Part shown: piece by piece, positions 1 through 7,946 of the stretch | Layout: the number at the start of each line of letters is the position of its first letter | How positions within the stretch are numbered: position 1 is the stretch's first letter | From: Chromobacterium subtsugae | Lineage (GTDB): Bacteria > Pseudomonadota > Gammaproteobacteria > Burkholderiales > Chromobacteriaceae | NCBI RefSeq assembly: GCF_001676875.1 | Contig: NZ_JYKA01000011.1 | Location: 1 to 64,000, forward strand | Reading direction: 5' to 3' | DNA: 64,000 bases | Program-made: the position numbers and the translations under genes | Notes under the pieces: generated by a model | Told to the model about the DNA's origin: nothing | The model's database searches: none | The model's input: only the letters and a program-made list of their open reading frames with translations

Positions 1-1078
1 AAGAAAGTATCAAGCCATTGGCATCACGCGCAATCAACCCGGGGGTGTTGCACCCCTGCGTGTCCCCCTCGCTAACCTGCCCAGCTAGCAAATACTCACC
101 AGTCTGAATGCGCCCCCCTGCATTCACACTACCGCCCACCGTCGCGTTTCCGTTAACCCCCAGACTTCCGTTGATATTGCCATTCTGGCCTACGGACAAA
201 TTGCCATTGGCAATCAAGTTCCTCTTGGCGGTCACGTCCAGCGCCGCGGTCACACTGCCGCTATTCACGTTCATGTTGCCGAAGTTGCTGGTGATGTCGC
301 CGTTCATCACCAGCGCCCCCGCACCATTGATATCCTTGGCATTGACAATGCTTTTCGCCCCCATATCCAGATTGCCCAGCATCTTTTTGCTGCCATCCAA
401 CCGCAGGAAAACATTCAGGTCAGAGCGGTTGTAGCCGCCACGCACCGCCACGATGCCCGCCACGTTAGTCATGGGGTTGGCAATCGGTATCGAGTTACTA
501 TTGGCGGCGGTTCTGAAAGTCAGCTTGCTGAAGTCGGGAGGCATGGCGGCGCCGCCGTCCGGGCCAATCTGCTGCACCGCGGAAGCCACGGCGACATAGT
601 CGACGTCGTCGCTCGCCGATGGATAAGGCAGGCGCAGCGGCTTGTCGACATAGGTCAAGGCGTTGATATTGCAGGTGCCAGGACTACTAGCGACGCATTG
701 CCTATTACCTTGCGTCGGGTCGTCGCCGCTGATCACGATTTGATATGACGCGCCAGCCAGCGGCGGCTTGGTGCCAAGCGAGGGCAAGCCCACCACGCTG
801 GCGATTTCAGCTGGGGTCGGGCTCAACGGGTTTGCCACCCCATTCAGCGGGGGAATCACGGTTTGATTGAGCACGGCCAGCACCAGCTGGTCATGGTGCT
901 GCACCACGTAGCTCTGTACGCCCTTGCCCAGGTCCGCCAGCGCGCCGCCCAACAGTTGGCCGCGGCTGGCCCGCCATTCGCCGACCTGGCGCACGCCCAG
1001 ATACGCCAGCCCCATGCCTATCAGCGCCACGGCAATGGCCAGGCCTATCAGCATTTCCCCCGCTTGCTTCCTGCGCAT
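1..1078 (-). CDS. pilV: PilV-type minor pilin/adhesin, 3' end outside window
   Basis: Thin-pilus tip protein; in R64 PilV is the minor pilin whose C-terminus determines recipient recognition. The reading frame is open from ATG at 1078 to the left edge (about 359 codons) with no stop, so the C-terminus is missing. It starts with a short basic leader and Gly (MRRKQAG), then a prepilin-like hydrophobic helix (about residues 9-28). A Gly/Asn-rich repetitive stalk follows, with many NGN, GNL and NVN turns, ending in a GLIARDANGLILS segment typical of shufflon-protein N-terminal regions. The ATG overlaps the TAA of the upstream ATPase gene (TAATG), so translation is coupled. The pilin helix lacks Glu at +5. 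Family assignment is by my own recognition. Whether alternative C-terminal cassettes follow cannot be seen. Confidence 0.85.
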   Translation of the reverse strand, partial: MRRKQAGEMLIGLAIAVALIGMGLAYLGVRQVGEWRASRGQLLGGALADLGKGVQSYVVQHHDQLVLAVLNQTVIPPLNGVANPLSPTPAEIASVVGLPSLGTKPPLAGASYQIVISGDDPTQGNRQCVASSPGTCNINALTYVDKPLRLPYPSASDDVDYVAVASAVQQIGPDGGAAMPPDFSKLTFRTAANSNSIPIANPMTNVAGIVAVRGGYNRSDLNVFLRLDGSKKMLGNLDMGAKSIVNAKDINGAGALVMNGDITSNFGNMNVNSGSVTAALDVTAKRNLIANGNLSVGQNGNINGSLGVNGNATVGGSVNAGGRIQTGEYLLAGQVSEGDTQGCNTPGLIARDANGLILS

Positions 1079-2025
1079 TACGCCCCCCTGCCCTGAATGT
1101 TTTTGCGTCTTTGTATGTCTATCTCTCCCTCCAGGCGCGCGTATTCGCCCTTGTTGATGAATTGGGAGAGGTCTTTGCGATCGCGCAGATCAAGCGAAGT
1201 GACCTGCGGAATGCCGTTGTCCAGGCGCTGGTGAAACACCATGCGCAGGGAGTCGGCGATGAATTCGTCGGCCTGCGCCTCGCCGCCGGCTCTGGCCAGC
1301 GACGCCAGGCGGCGCAGCGCCGACGGGATGTCTCGGGAATGGATGGTAGACAGCACCAAGTGGCCATCCACCGCGATGCGCAACAGCTCCGCCGCGCTAT
1401 GCGCGTCGCGCACCTCGCCTATCATTAGCATGGAGCGGTCCCGCGCCGGGAAGGAGCGCAGAGCGGTGGTGATGGCCTCCGCGTAGCGGCGGTCGAAATT
1501 GAATTCCTGCCCGGATGGCGAGTCGGCCACGTCTATCTGCGTGCAGTAACCGTCGCCATGCCAGCCCTCGATAACAATTTCCACCGGGTCTTCAACCGTC
1601 TGGGCGAAACCGCCGAACTTCTCCAGCCGGCTCACCACCATGGCATTCATGGTGGTGGTCTTGCCGGAGCCGGTCAGCCCGGAAAACAGCACCAGGCCGC
1701 CGCTTTTCTTCAGCTCGTCCGACTGCATCATGGTGGTGTGAAAGTCCAGCAGGCGCAGATCATTCAGGCGCGGCGCCTTGTTCATCACCAGCCGGCAGGC
1801 GTAGCGGTACTGCTGCATGCGCTGCACCCGCCAGCGCAGCCCGCCGATGGTGATGGTGAAGCCGGTGCGCCGGCCCACTTCCTGCTGTTCGGTGAGCACC
1901 ACTTCGGTCAGCTTCATCAGGAAATTCTTGTACTCCTCGCCGGGCTTGATCTGCCCGGGGAAAAGCACGCTGGATTTCCAGTCGCGCACGTGCAGCTGGA
2001 CATCGGTAATGATCTGTTGCGCCAT
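1078..2025 (-). CDS. PilT-like secretion/retraction ATPase
   Basis: A GspE/PilT superfamily ATPase of 315 residues, a length closer to PilT/DotB than to assembly ATPases. Walker A GLTGSGKT is at about 116-123, the Asp box TVEDPVE at 143-149, Walker B with MIGEVRD at about 201-207, and the His box GHLVLSTIH at 221-229. There is no tetracysteine zinc site. It lies between the major prepilin and PilV genes, where R64 has a lytic transglycosylase and a prepilin peptidase. It is distinct from the pilus ATPase PilQ and from DotB, both encoded in the same block. A role in pilus retraction or remodelling is inferred; an accessory ATPase of the secretion channel is the alternative. Confidence 0.85.
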   Translation of the reverse strand: MAQQIITDVQLHVRDWKSSVLFPGQIKPGEEYKNFLMKLTEVVLTEQQEVGRRTGFTITIGGLRWRVQRMQQYRYACRLVMNKAPRLNDLRLLDFHTTMMQSDELKKSGGLVLFSGLTGSGKTTTMNAMVVSRLEKFGGFAQTVEDPVEIVIEGWHGDGYCTQIDVADSPSGQEFNFDRRYAEAITTALRSFPARDRSMLMIGEVRDAHSAAELLRIAVDGHLVLSTIHSRDIPSALRRLASLARAGGEAQADEFIADSLRMVFHQRLDNGIPQVTSLDLRDRKDLSQFINKGEYARLEGEIDIQRRKNIQGRGA

Positions 2026-2073
2026 GGACTTTACACGCCCTCATGCCTGCGCGCGTTCACGCAGGGCTGTCGA

Positions 2074-2643
2074 TTACAAGGAAAATGCATAGGTAAGGGT
2101 ATTGGACGTCGAGGCATTGCAGGCGGTAGCCAATGCAGCCGCATTCAAAGCAACACCAGCCTTCAGATCTTTCACCGTGGTGGTGCCGACCTGGATCTGG
2201 ACAAACAGCGACTGGATATTAGGAACCAGACGCAAGCAGGCCTCGGACGAATAACCGGTCGATACCAACTGCACCGCGTCCTTGGAGGCGTAGTAATCGA
2301 TAGCGGACCAGGTCACGGTGCCGCCGAAACGGTTGAGGATGGTGGTGCCAGACACACGGTCCGCCGCCATCAGTTTCAGGCTGATAGCCAACTGGTTAGT
2401 CAAGCCGGCCGCCGGCACGCCGGAACCGAACACCCGCTGCGCTTGCGAAACCTCCTGCTGCAAGTCGGAAGTCTCGGAGTTCGACTTGATGTTGGTCATG
2501 ATTGACGGCACCACGAGAAAGCCGATCGACAGGATGAAGGCGATGATGCCCACCGCCACCGACAGCTGAATCAGGTCAATACCCGCCTGGCGTTTGAGCG
2601 AGCCGCTTCTGCCAGAAGCCGAACGCCATTTCGAAGCATTCAT
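2074..2643 (-). CDS. pilS: Type IVb major prepilin PilS
   Basis: Major pilin subunit of the thin pilus, 189 residues. A 21-residue basic leader ends in Ala-Gly, followed by the mature start IDLIQLSVAVGII and a long hydrophobic helix, as in type IVb prepilins. Two cysteines in the C-terminal half (in SSEACLRL and ATACNAS) probably form the pilin D-loop disulfide. Mature position +5 is Gln instead of the usual Glu. It is the first gene of the last sub-operon, followed by the PilT-like ATPase and pilV. A promoter-like element lies at 2678-2696. No prepilin peptidase gene is in view, so processing must rely on one outside the window. Confidence 0.88.
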   Translation of the reverse strand: MNASKWRSASGRSGSLKRQAGIDLIQLSVAVGIIAFILSIGFLVVPSIMTNIKSNSETSDLQQEVSQAQRVFGSGVPAAGLTNQLAISLKLMAADRVSGTTILNRFGGTVTWSAIDYYASKDAVQLVSTGYSSEACLRLVPNIQSLFVQIQVGTTTVKDLKAGVALNAAALATACNASTSNTLTYAFSL

Positions 2644-2677
2644 GGGATCTCCAATTTGCTTGTTAGTTGTTAAATGG

Positions 2678-2696
2678 AATATATACTATATCAAAC
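2678..2696 (-). promoter_or_regulatory. Shared GTTTGATAT element upstream of pilS
   Basis: On the minus strand this reads GTTTGATATAGTATATATT, 35-53 bases upstream of the pilS start. TGATATAGT fits an extended -10 (TGnTATAAT-like), and TTGCCA lies 18 bases upstream as a plausible -35. It matches the element before dotN at 18 of 19 positions. Related copies precede the other three units of the block. It could be a promoter, an operator or both. Confidence 0.6.
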
Positions 2697-2722
2697 TTTG
2701 AAAACGATTGGCAAAGGCTAAA

Positions 2723-3829
2723 TCACATGCTGCCGCCACCGGTCATCTGCTGAATCTGGTTGCCGGCCTCCAATGCCGTCATCATCATCCCGGCGATAGT
2801 AAGCAAGATGAAAAGACCCACCACTACGATCAAAACGTTACGCATCACGGCGGAGCGGGCGCTGATCACCTCGGAGATTTCCTCGATGGTGGTCAGGCCT
2901 ATCTTGCGGATGCCGTTTTCGAAGTTGCTGCGTTCGGAATATTCCGAAATCCGGTCGAAAATCTCCTCGGAGAACAGGCCGGTATCCATCGCCTTCAGAA
3001 TGCTGCGGTTGCTGGTCAGCGCCAGGCGGATGCGCGCCAGGTGCCAGCGCATCCACGGCGTGGCGCCCTGCTCCAGCAGCAGCACGGCGTCGTACACCGC
3101 GGTATTGGCTTGCGACAACGCCGCCAGCGAAACCAGAAACTCGCTGGCTTTCAGGTCGCGGTATACCGAATACGGCAGATGGCGATCCAGCCGATTGCGC
3201 AGCGGACTGGCCCAGCGCGGCAGCGACCAGAAGTAAGCCACGGCCAGCAAGCCCGGCAAGCCGTAAATCAGATACCAGTAATTGCGGATGGCCTGCGACA
3301 GGTAGTACAGCACCTTGCCCACCAGCGGAAAGTGGTCCGCCGGCATGATCTGCTCCATGATGGGCATCATGCCCAACGCCACGCCCAGCTGGACGCCGGT
3401 CATCAGCAGCAGCAGGAATACCGGCAGCGCGATCGCCATCTTGATCGCCTCGGCGTTGCCCTCGCGGATTTTCACCACCTTGGCCAGAAAGCGCAGCGCT
3501 TCCGGCAGGTCGCCGCGCTCGCCGGAGCCGATCACCATCAGGTCGTCGGCCGGGATGGTGCCCTCCCAGGCGCCGCGCAGGTTCATCGACGCCGCGCGGT
3601 CGCGCCAATAGGCGAACAATGGCGCCATCACATTGCCGCGCTCGCGCGCCAGCATGTATTTGTGGGAAAACAGCTCGTATGGGTTGGCGCCATCCTCGAT
3701 GGAGTCGGCCAGGTCGCCGTAGAACTTGGTGCGCAGCTTCATGAACTTGCGCTTGGCTTTGGCCAGGCCGGCGTATTTCTGCTCATGCGCCGGGGCGATG
3801 CCGAAAAACCGCTTGATCAGGTTCAGCAT
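2723..3829 (-). CDS. pilR: Type IVb pilus inner-membrane platform protein PilR
   Basis: GspF/PilC-family platform protein of the pilus assembly complex, 368 residues. It has the usual arrangement of two cytoplasmic GspF domains and three hydrophobic segments. The first hydrophobic stretch is around residues 130-155 (ALPVFLLLLMTGVQLG), the second around 185-205, and the third near the C-terminus (VLIVVVGLFILLTIAGMMM). The ATG at 3829 overlaps the upstream TGA (TGATG); a GTG one codon earlier is also possible. It follows the two ATPase-like genes, as R64 pilR follows pilQ. The C-terminal tail is Gln/Met/Gly-rich and short. Confidence 0.88.
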   Translation of the reverse strand: MLNLIKRFFGIAPAHEQKYAGLAKAKRKFMKLRTKFYGDLADSIEDGANPYELFSHKYMLARERGNVMAPLFAYWRDRAASMNLRGAWEGTIPADDLMVIGSGERGDLPEALRFLAKVVKIREGNAEAIKMAIALPVFLLLLMTGVQLGVALGMMPIMEQIMPADHFPLVGKVLYYLSQAIRNYWYLIYGLPGLLAVAYFWSLPRWASPLRNRLDRHLPYSVYRDLKASEFLVSLAALSQANTAVYDAVLLLEQGATPWMRWHLARIRLALTSNRSILKAMDTGLFSEEIFDRISEYSERSNFENGIRKIGLTTIEEISEVISARSAVMRNVLIVVVGLFILLTIAGMMMTALEAGNQIQQMTGGGSM

Positions 3830-5748
3830 CACAAGCTCCCCGCGCTACGGTAATCCACCCGCCCGGCCTGAATCGCCTGGAACAGCAGCGAACTGATGCG
3901 CTGATCCGGCCGCAAGCCCTTGTCCACCAGGTCGGCCAGCATGCTGACGCCGAAATCGCGCTGGCACAGCTTGCCGTCCCACACCTCGCTAAGCCATACC
4001 TCGCCGGCGTAGCCGCTGCCGCAGCAGGGCTCGCGCAGATTGCGGGTTTTGACATTGCCGAAATCGGCGCTGCGGAAGTTGCTGACCACTTCGGTCAGCT
4101 CGCGCGCCGCCAGGTCGGCATCCACCGACAACGCGCAAATCGGACACAGCCCCGGCAGGCGCACCGTATTGACGCCCATGGAGACACGCCCCTTGGCCCA
4201 GCCTGGCTGCTCGCCCAGAAGCAGCATCAACGCCGACTCAGCCGTGCTGTTGCGGCCCGGAAACACCGCCAGCGCCGGGCCGTGATGGGCGCGCAGCTTT
4301 TGCGCGTCCGGGTTCAGCCACACCGACGGCAGGCCCGACGCGGCGGCCGAACCGGCGGCGGCGCCAGCCACTCCCTGGCTCCAGGCCTCCGCCATCAGCG
4401 CCGCGGCCATCGCCTCGGCCATCTCGCCCGCCACGAAGACAATCGCGCCGGGGCGCGACAACTCTTTCACCAGGCGGTTGACCACCATCTTGTCGTCAAG
4501 TCCGAACGCCGCAAGCGCCGCCGCCTTGCCGCGCTCCCCGCCGACTTTGCCGGCCGCGCACCAGATGCCGGCATCGGCCGGGTCCGGCTCGGCGCCCAAA
4601 GCGCCCAGCCATTGCGCCGCCTCGCCGGCATCCATCATGGCTACCGCTTCCATGCCTTGCGCCGTCTCCAGCAGCAACAGCCGCCGGCCGTCCGCAGCCG
4701 GCGCGGCGTAGACGCGGGCGGCGTCAGCCACCGCCATCGCATAGCCGACATCTCCCGCCGCGACGATCTCCGGCCACAGGAAGCGGCGCAGCGCCCAACG
4801 GTAGGAATAAGAGGTCAGCAAAACCACTCGCCAGCGTTTTCCGGCCTGGTCCAATTCGCCGCAGATTTCCGCCACGCGGCCTCTGGCCTCGCGGCTGGAG
4901 CCATCCGCCACGATCAATGCCGGCACGCCGTAAGCGGCGCCCTTCAGGTAGAAGTAGCCGTGCCGGCCAAGCCCGTCGCCGTTGCGGGTGGCCGCCGGCA
5001 ATTCGCTGCGCGCGGTCAGCGCGATGGCCGCCAGATCGGCAAACGCCTGCGGCTGCGCCTCCACCGGCCAATACGCAGCCGCCTGCTCGGCGTAGCGGTC
5101 GTCATTGACCAGGCCCAAGGCGTCCAGGCTGTCGAACACCTGGCCGGCCTCATGCCCCAACAGGCCGCGCTCCGCCGCGATCCGCGCCCAGGATGGCACC
5201 GGCAGCGCCTCGCTCACTTCATGTTCCTGAGCCAGCGCCACCGGTTGCCGCACCGCATCCACCAGCGGTTCGCGGTATCCCATGTCGAACTCTTCGCTGC
5301 TATGCACGCCCTCGCCGCGCGCTTCCTGCGCCACGCGATGCAGCAAGGCCAGCCTCTCCTCGCTGAGACTGGCGGCGCGCCTAGCCGGGGGCGGACTGGA
5401 CGGCACCGGCTCCAGCGGCGCCAGCAGCTCTTCCATCCGCAGCGGCGCGAAAGGCGCTCGCTCCTCGGCGGCCTCGGCAGGCGCTATCGCCGGCGCTTCT
5501 GGCTGGCCGGCGGCGGAAACCGCTTCCCGCACGCTGTCCAGGCTTATGCCGAAACCGCTGTCAGGAAAGTGCTGCAATGGCGCGTCCAGCAACAAATCGG
5601 GCTCCACCGCCAGCGGCAACACTTCCTCCGCTTCGTCATCCTCCGCGCCATGCTCCGCCGGCGCGGCGTCCATGGCCCTGCCGGCCGGGCCTTTGCCATA
5701 CCCGAATCTGCCCAGCAGACTCTTGAAGGCGTCATCACCATTGGCCAT
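3829..5748 (-). CDS. Degenerate GspE-like protein (candidate pseudo-ATPase) between PilQ and PilR
   Basis: 639 residues from an ATG at 5748 preceded by AAGGAG. Residues 1-200 are acidic and Pro/Ala-rich, apparently disordered. The middle is Ala-rich with no GxxxxGK[ST] P-loop; the nearest string is GKVGGERGKAA at 400-410. VFVAGEMAEAMAAAL (438-451) resembles the GE..DAET..A Walker B region of PilQ but without its acidic pattern. The last 105 residues look like a GspE zinc/C-terminal domain: CPIC at 535-538, then CC at 575-576 in CCGSGYAGEVWLSEVW, comparable with the GCxxCxxTGYxGR..EV signature. It lies 14 bases downstream of pilQ and overlaps pilR. I infer a non-catalytic partner of PilQ; the middle region is not recognised with certainty. 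Confidence 0.6.
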   Translation of the reverse strand: MANGDDAFKSLLGRFGYGKGPAGRAMDAAPAEHGAEDDEAEEVLPLAVEPDLLLDAPLQHFPDSGFGISLDSVREAVSAAGQPEAPAIAPAEAAEERAPFAPLRMEELLAPLEPVPSSPPPARRAASLSEERLALLHRVAQEARGEGVHSSEEFDMGYREPLVDAVRQPVALAQEHEVSEALPVPSWARIAAERGLLGHEAGQVFDSLDALGLVNDDRYAEQAAAYWPVEAQPQAFADLAAIALTARSELPAATRNGDGLGRHGYFYLKGAAYGVPALIVADGSSREARGRVAEICGELDQAGKRWRVVLLTSYSYRWALRRFLWPEIVAAGDVGYAMAVADAARVYAAPAADGRRLLLLETAQGMEAVAMMDAGEAAQWLGALGAEPDPADAGIWCAAGKVGGERGKAAALAAFGLDDKMVVNRLVKELSRPGAIVFVAGEMAEAMAAALMAEAWSQGVAGAAAGSAAASGLPSVWLNPDAQKLRAHHGPALAVFPGRNSTAESALMLLLGEQPGWAKGRVSMGVNTVRLPGLCPICALSVDADLAARELTEVVSNFRSADFGNVKTRNLREPCCGSGYAGEVWLSEVWDGKLCQRDFGVSMLADLVDKGLRPDQRISSLLFQAIQAGRVDYRSAGSL

Positions 5749-5762
5749 CCCTGCTCCTTCAA

Positions 5763-7502
5763 TCAATTGGCCAGACTCAACGGCCGGTATTTTTTCAGCT
5801 TGCGGAACGCCGACTCCACGTCCCGCGGGTCCAGCAATCCCAGCGACATCTTGTAGAGAGCATGCTCCATCGCGGTCTTGCCCAGCATCCTGGGGTCGTA
5901 CAGCTTGCCGTTGCTCTTGGCGCGCCAATCCTTCTCCGCCTCCCAGAAGCGCCCCTCGCGTATCAGCGGCAGCATGTCTTCCGTCACCTCGCACACTTCG
6001 GCCACCACGGTCTGGCCCTTGGTGCCCAGGTTGCGGCAGGCCGGGCAGCCCGGCCCCATCACCCGCACCATGCCCACGTCTATGCCCAGCGAGGCGATCA
6101 CCATCAGGTACTCATCATCCAGCACTTCCGCGGCCAGCAGGCTGCACTCCGGGCACAGCACCGGCACCAGCTTCTGGTAGACCAGCGCGGTGAGGAAATC
6201 CGGCGCCGCCAGCGCCTGCACCGGAATGCCGATTTCGTCGTCGGTCAGCCGCGGGATGATGCCGAAGCCGCTGGAGGCGTGGACGGTGGACAGCACCTGG
6301 TGGCCGGTCTGCGTCATCGCCTTGGCGAAGGAGCCGGTTTCGGCGTCGCGGATTTCGCCGCCCATCACCTTGTCCGGGTCCCCGCGCAGCAGCACCTTGG
6401 CCGCCGCGCCGAACGGCGTTTCGCCACCCTCTTTCTTGCCGTCTTCCGCCTTGCGCTGAATCGGAATCTGCGTGACATGCGGCTGGATGTATTCCACCGG
6501 GTCTTCGATCGAGAAGAATTTCTTGCCGGACTCGCGCTCGTAGGTCATCAGCGTGCGCAGGGTGGTGGTCTTGCCCGAACCGGTTTCGCCGGCGATGATG
6601 GTCAGGCCCGGCGAGCGGTACACCGCATCTTCCAGAGCCTCCACCTGGTCGTCGGAATATCCCAGCTGCGACAGGGTGAGGATGTCCTTCTCCACCGCCT
6701 CGTTCAGCAGCACCCGCAGGATCACGTCCACCCCGCGGTTTTCCTTCACGCTCTGGAAGCGCAGCTGGTAGCTGCGCCCTTGGACAGCCATGTTGATCGA
6801 GCAGCTTTGATGCTTGTTTTCGTCGAAGTGGTTGTGGCTGCGGCTGCTGGAGTCGGCGCGCGAGTTGTAGGCGGTGGAGATCGCATCCATCATCGCGTTG
6901 AAATCGCGCAGCAGCCGGTCTTTGGGATCGCTGTCGCGCAGCTTGCCGTGAACGCGGTAGCGCACCAGCACCTGGTTGCCGTCGCGGAATTCGAAGTGGA
7001 TGTCGGTGGCCCGCAGATCGATCGCCTTTTCGATCACCAGGTCGAAGTTGCGATAGCCGCCGGTCTTGGCGTCGCCGTCGCGGTGGCTGGATTCCACGCT
7101 GTGCTGCTGCAGCTGCGAGTGCACCAGCAGGATCTCTTCCATCGACCCCACGTAAATGCCCAGGCAGCTCCACTTGGTGCGCGAGCGCACGCCGGCGTCG
7201 AAGCGCTGCAGCAGATCGCCGCCGCGCAGCTGCAGATAAGCCACGTCCTCCAACAGCAGGATGTACTGCTTGGATTTGGCGGACCCCAGCAATAAGGCGC
7301 TGTTCTCATAGCCGGGCAACACCAGGTCGCCCTCCTGCCGCCAGCCAAGGTGACGGATGGACTCCGATTTCAGCCCGCCGATCCGGCGCACCGCCAAACC
7401 CTGGGATGCCGGCTGCCGGCTGCGGCCATCCTGCCGGGACTCCGGCGAAGCGGCCGATTTGGCGTCCCCGCGCCCCATTACCTCAGAAAACCAACTGCAC
7501 AT
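5763..7502 (-). CDS. pilQ: Thin-pilus assembly ATPase PilQ
   Basis: Cytoplasmic assembly ATPase of the R64-type pilus, 579 residues. It has Walker A GETGSGKT (305-312), the Asp box SIEDPVE (331-337), Walker B VMGGEIRDAET (379-389) and the His box GHQVLSTVH (400-408). A tetracysteine zinc site follows (C450, C453, C486, C489). The N-terminal 150 residues form a separate recruitment region. It sits between pilP and the pseudo-ATPase gene in an unbroken operon. All catalytic motifs are intact, so this is probably the motor for pilus extension. The start at 7502 is the first ATG; a start at the internal Met9 is possible. Confidence 0.9.
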   Translation of the reverse strand: MCSWFSEVMGRGDAKSAASPESRQDGRSRQPASQGLAVRRIGGLKSESIRHLGWRQEGDLVLPGYENSALLLGSAKSKQYILLLEDVAYLQLRGGDLLQRFDAGVRSRTKWSCLGIYVGSMEEILLVHSQLQQHSVESSHRDGDAKTGGYRNFDLVIEKAIDLRATDIHFEFRDGNQVLVRYRVHGKLRDSDPKDRLLRDFNAMMDAISTAYNSRADSSSRSHNHFDENKHQSCSINMAVQGRSYQLRFQSVKENRGVDVILRVLLNEAVEKDILTLSQLGYSDDQVEALEDAVYRSPGLTIIAGETGSGKTTTLRTLMTYERESGKKFFSIEDPVEYIQPHVTQIPIQRKAEDGKKEGGETPFGAAAKVLLRGDPDKVMGGEIRDAETGSFAKAMTQTGHQVLSTVHASSGFGIIPRLTDDEIGIPVQALAAPDFLTALVYQKLVPVLCPECSLLAAEVLDDEYLMVIASLGIDVGMVRVMGPGCPACRNLGTKGQTVVAEVCEVTEDMLPLIREGRFWEAEKDWRAKSNGKLYDPRMLGKTAMEHALYKMSLGLLDPRDVESAFRKLKKYRPLSLAN

Positions 7503-7529
7503 GGCGAGACCTGCCTCTCCACTTCCCGT

Positions 7530-7946
7530 TCAACGCTGTTCAGGCCCGCTGGCCGCGCCGGCATCCATCAGCAGACGTTTACGCTTGCCCGCATGGGCGA
7601 CGTCCACGTAGTCGTCGCCGACCGCCACCACTTTCCACGACTGCACCACATCCCCCTCGCGCACCATCTTGCCGTAGCGGCCATCCACCACCAGATAGGC
7701 CTTGCGCACCTTGCCATTGCCCTGGATGAACACCACGTCGAACACCTGGGAGGAGCCGTTCTTGCCCGGAAGCGCCGTGCCGCTGTTCACCACCGGCGGA
7801 GGCGGCGCCTGCGACGGCAAGGGCGGCAAACCGCCAGGTATCGCCGCGGGAGCCGGCGCCAGCGCGTTCTTGGCAAAGGAATCAATGGTTTCCGCGCAGG
7901 CCAGCGCAGGCAGCAGCAACAGCAAGACAAGCAATTTATTGAACAT
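7530..7946 (-). CDS. pilP: Type IVb pilus biogenesis protein PilP
   Basis: Small periplasmic pilus protein, 138 residues. It has a Sec signal (MFNKLLVLLLLLPALACA|E), a Pro/Ala-rich linker (about 30-55), and a compact C-terminal domain with repeated short beta strands (VFDVVFIQGNGKVRKAYLVV and VVAVGDDYVDVAHAGKRKRL). This is a PilP layout, thought to link the inner-membrane PilO and the secretin. The start lies inside the end of pilO (11-base overlap), so expression is coupled. The order O-P-Q matches R64. Confidence 0.82.
   Translation of the reverse strand: MFNKLLVLLLLLPALACAETIDSFAKNALAPAPAAIPGGLPPLPSQAPPPPVVNSGTALPGKNGSSQVFDVVFIQGNGKVRKAYLVVDGRYGKMVREGDVVQSWKVVAVGDDYVDVAHAGKRKRLLMDAGAASGPEQR

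Noticed and set aside
1078-2025. Calling the PilT-like gene the R64 PilT lytic transglycosylase or PilU peptidase because of its position
   Set aside because: The sequence has full Walker A, Asp and His boxes of the secretion ATPase family and no transglycosylase or peptidase motifs.
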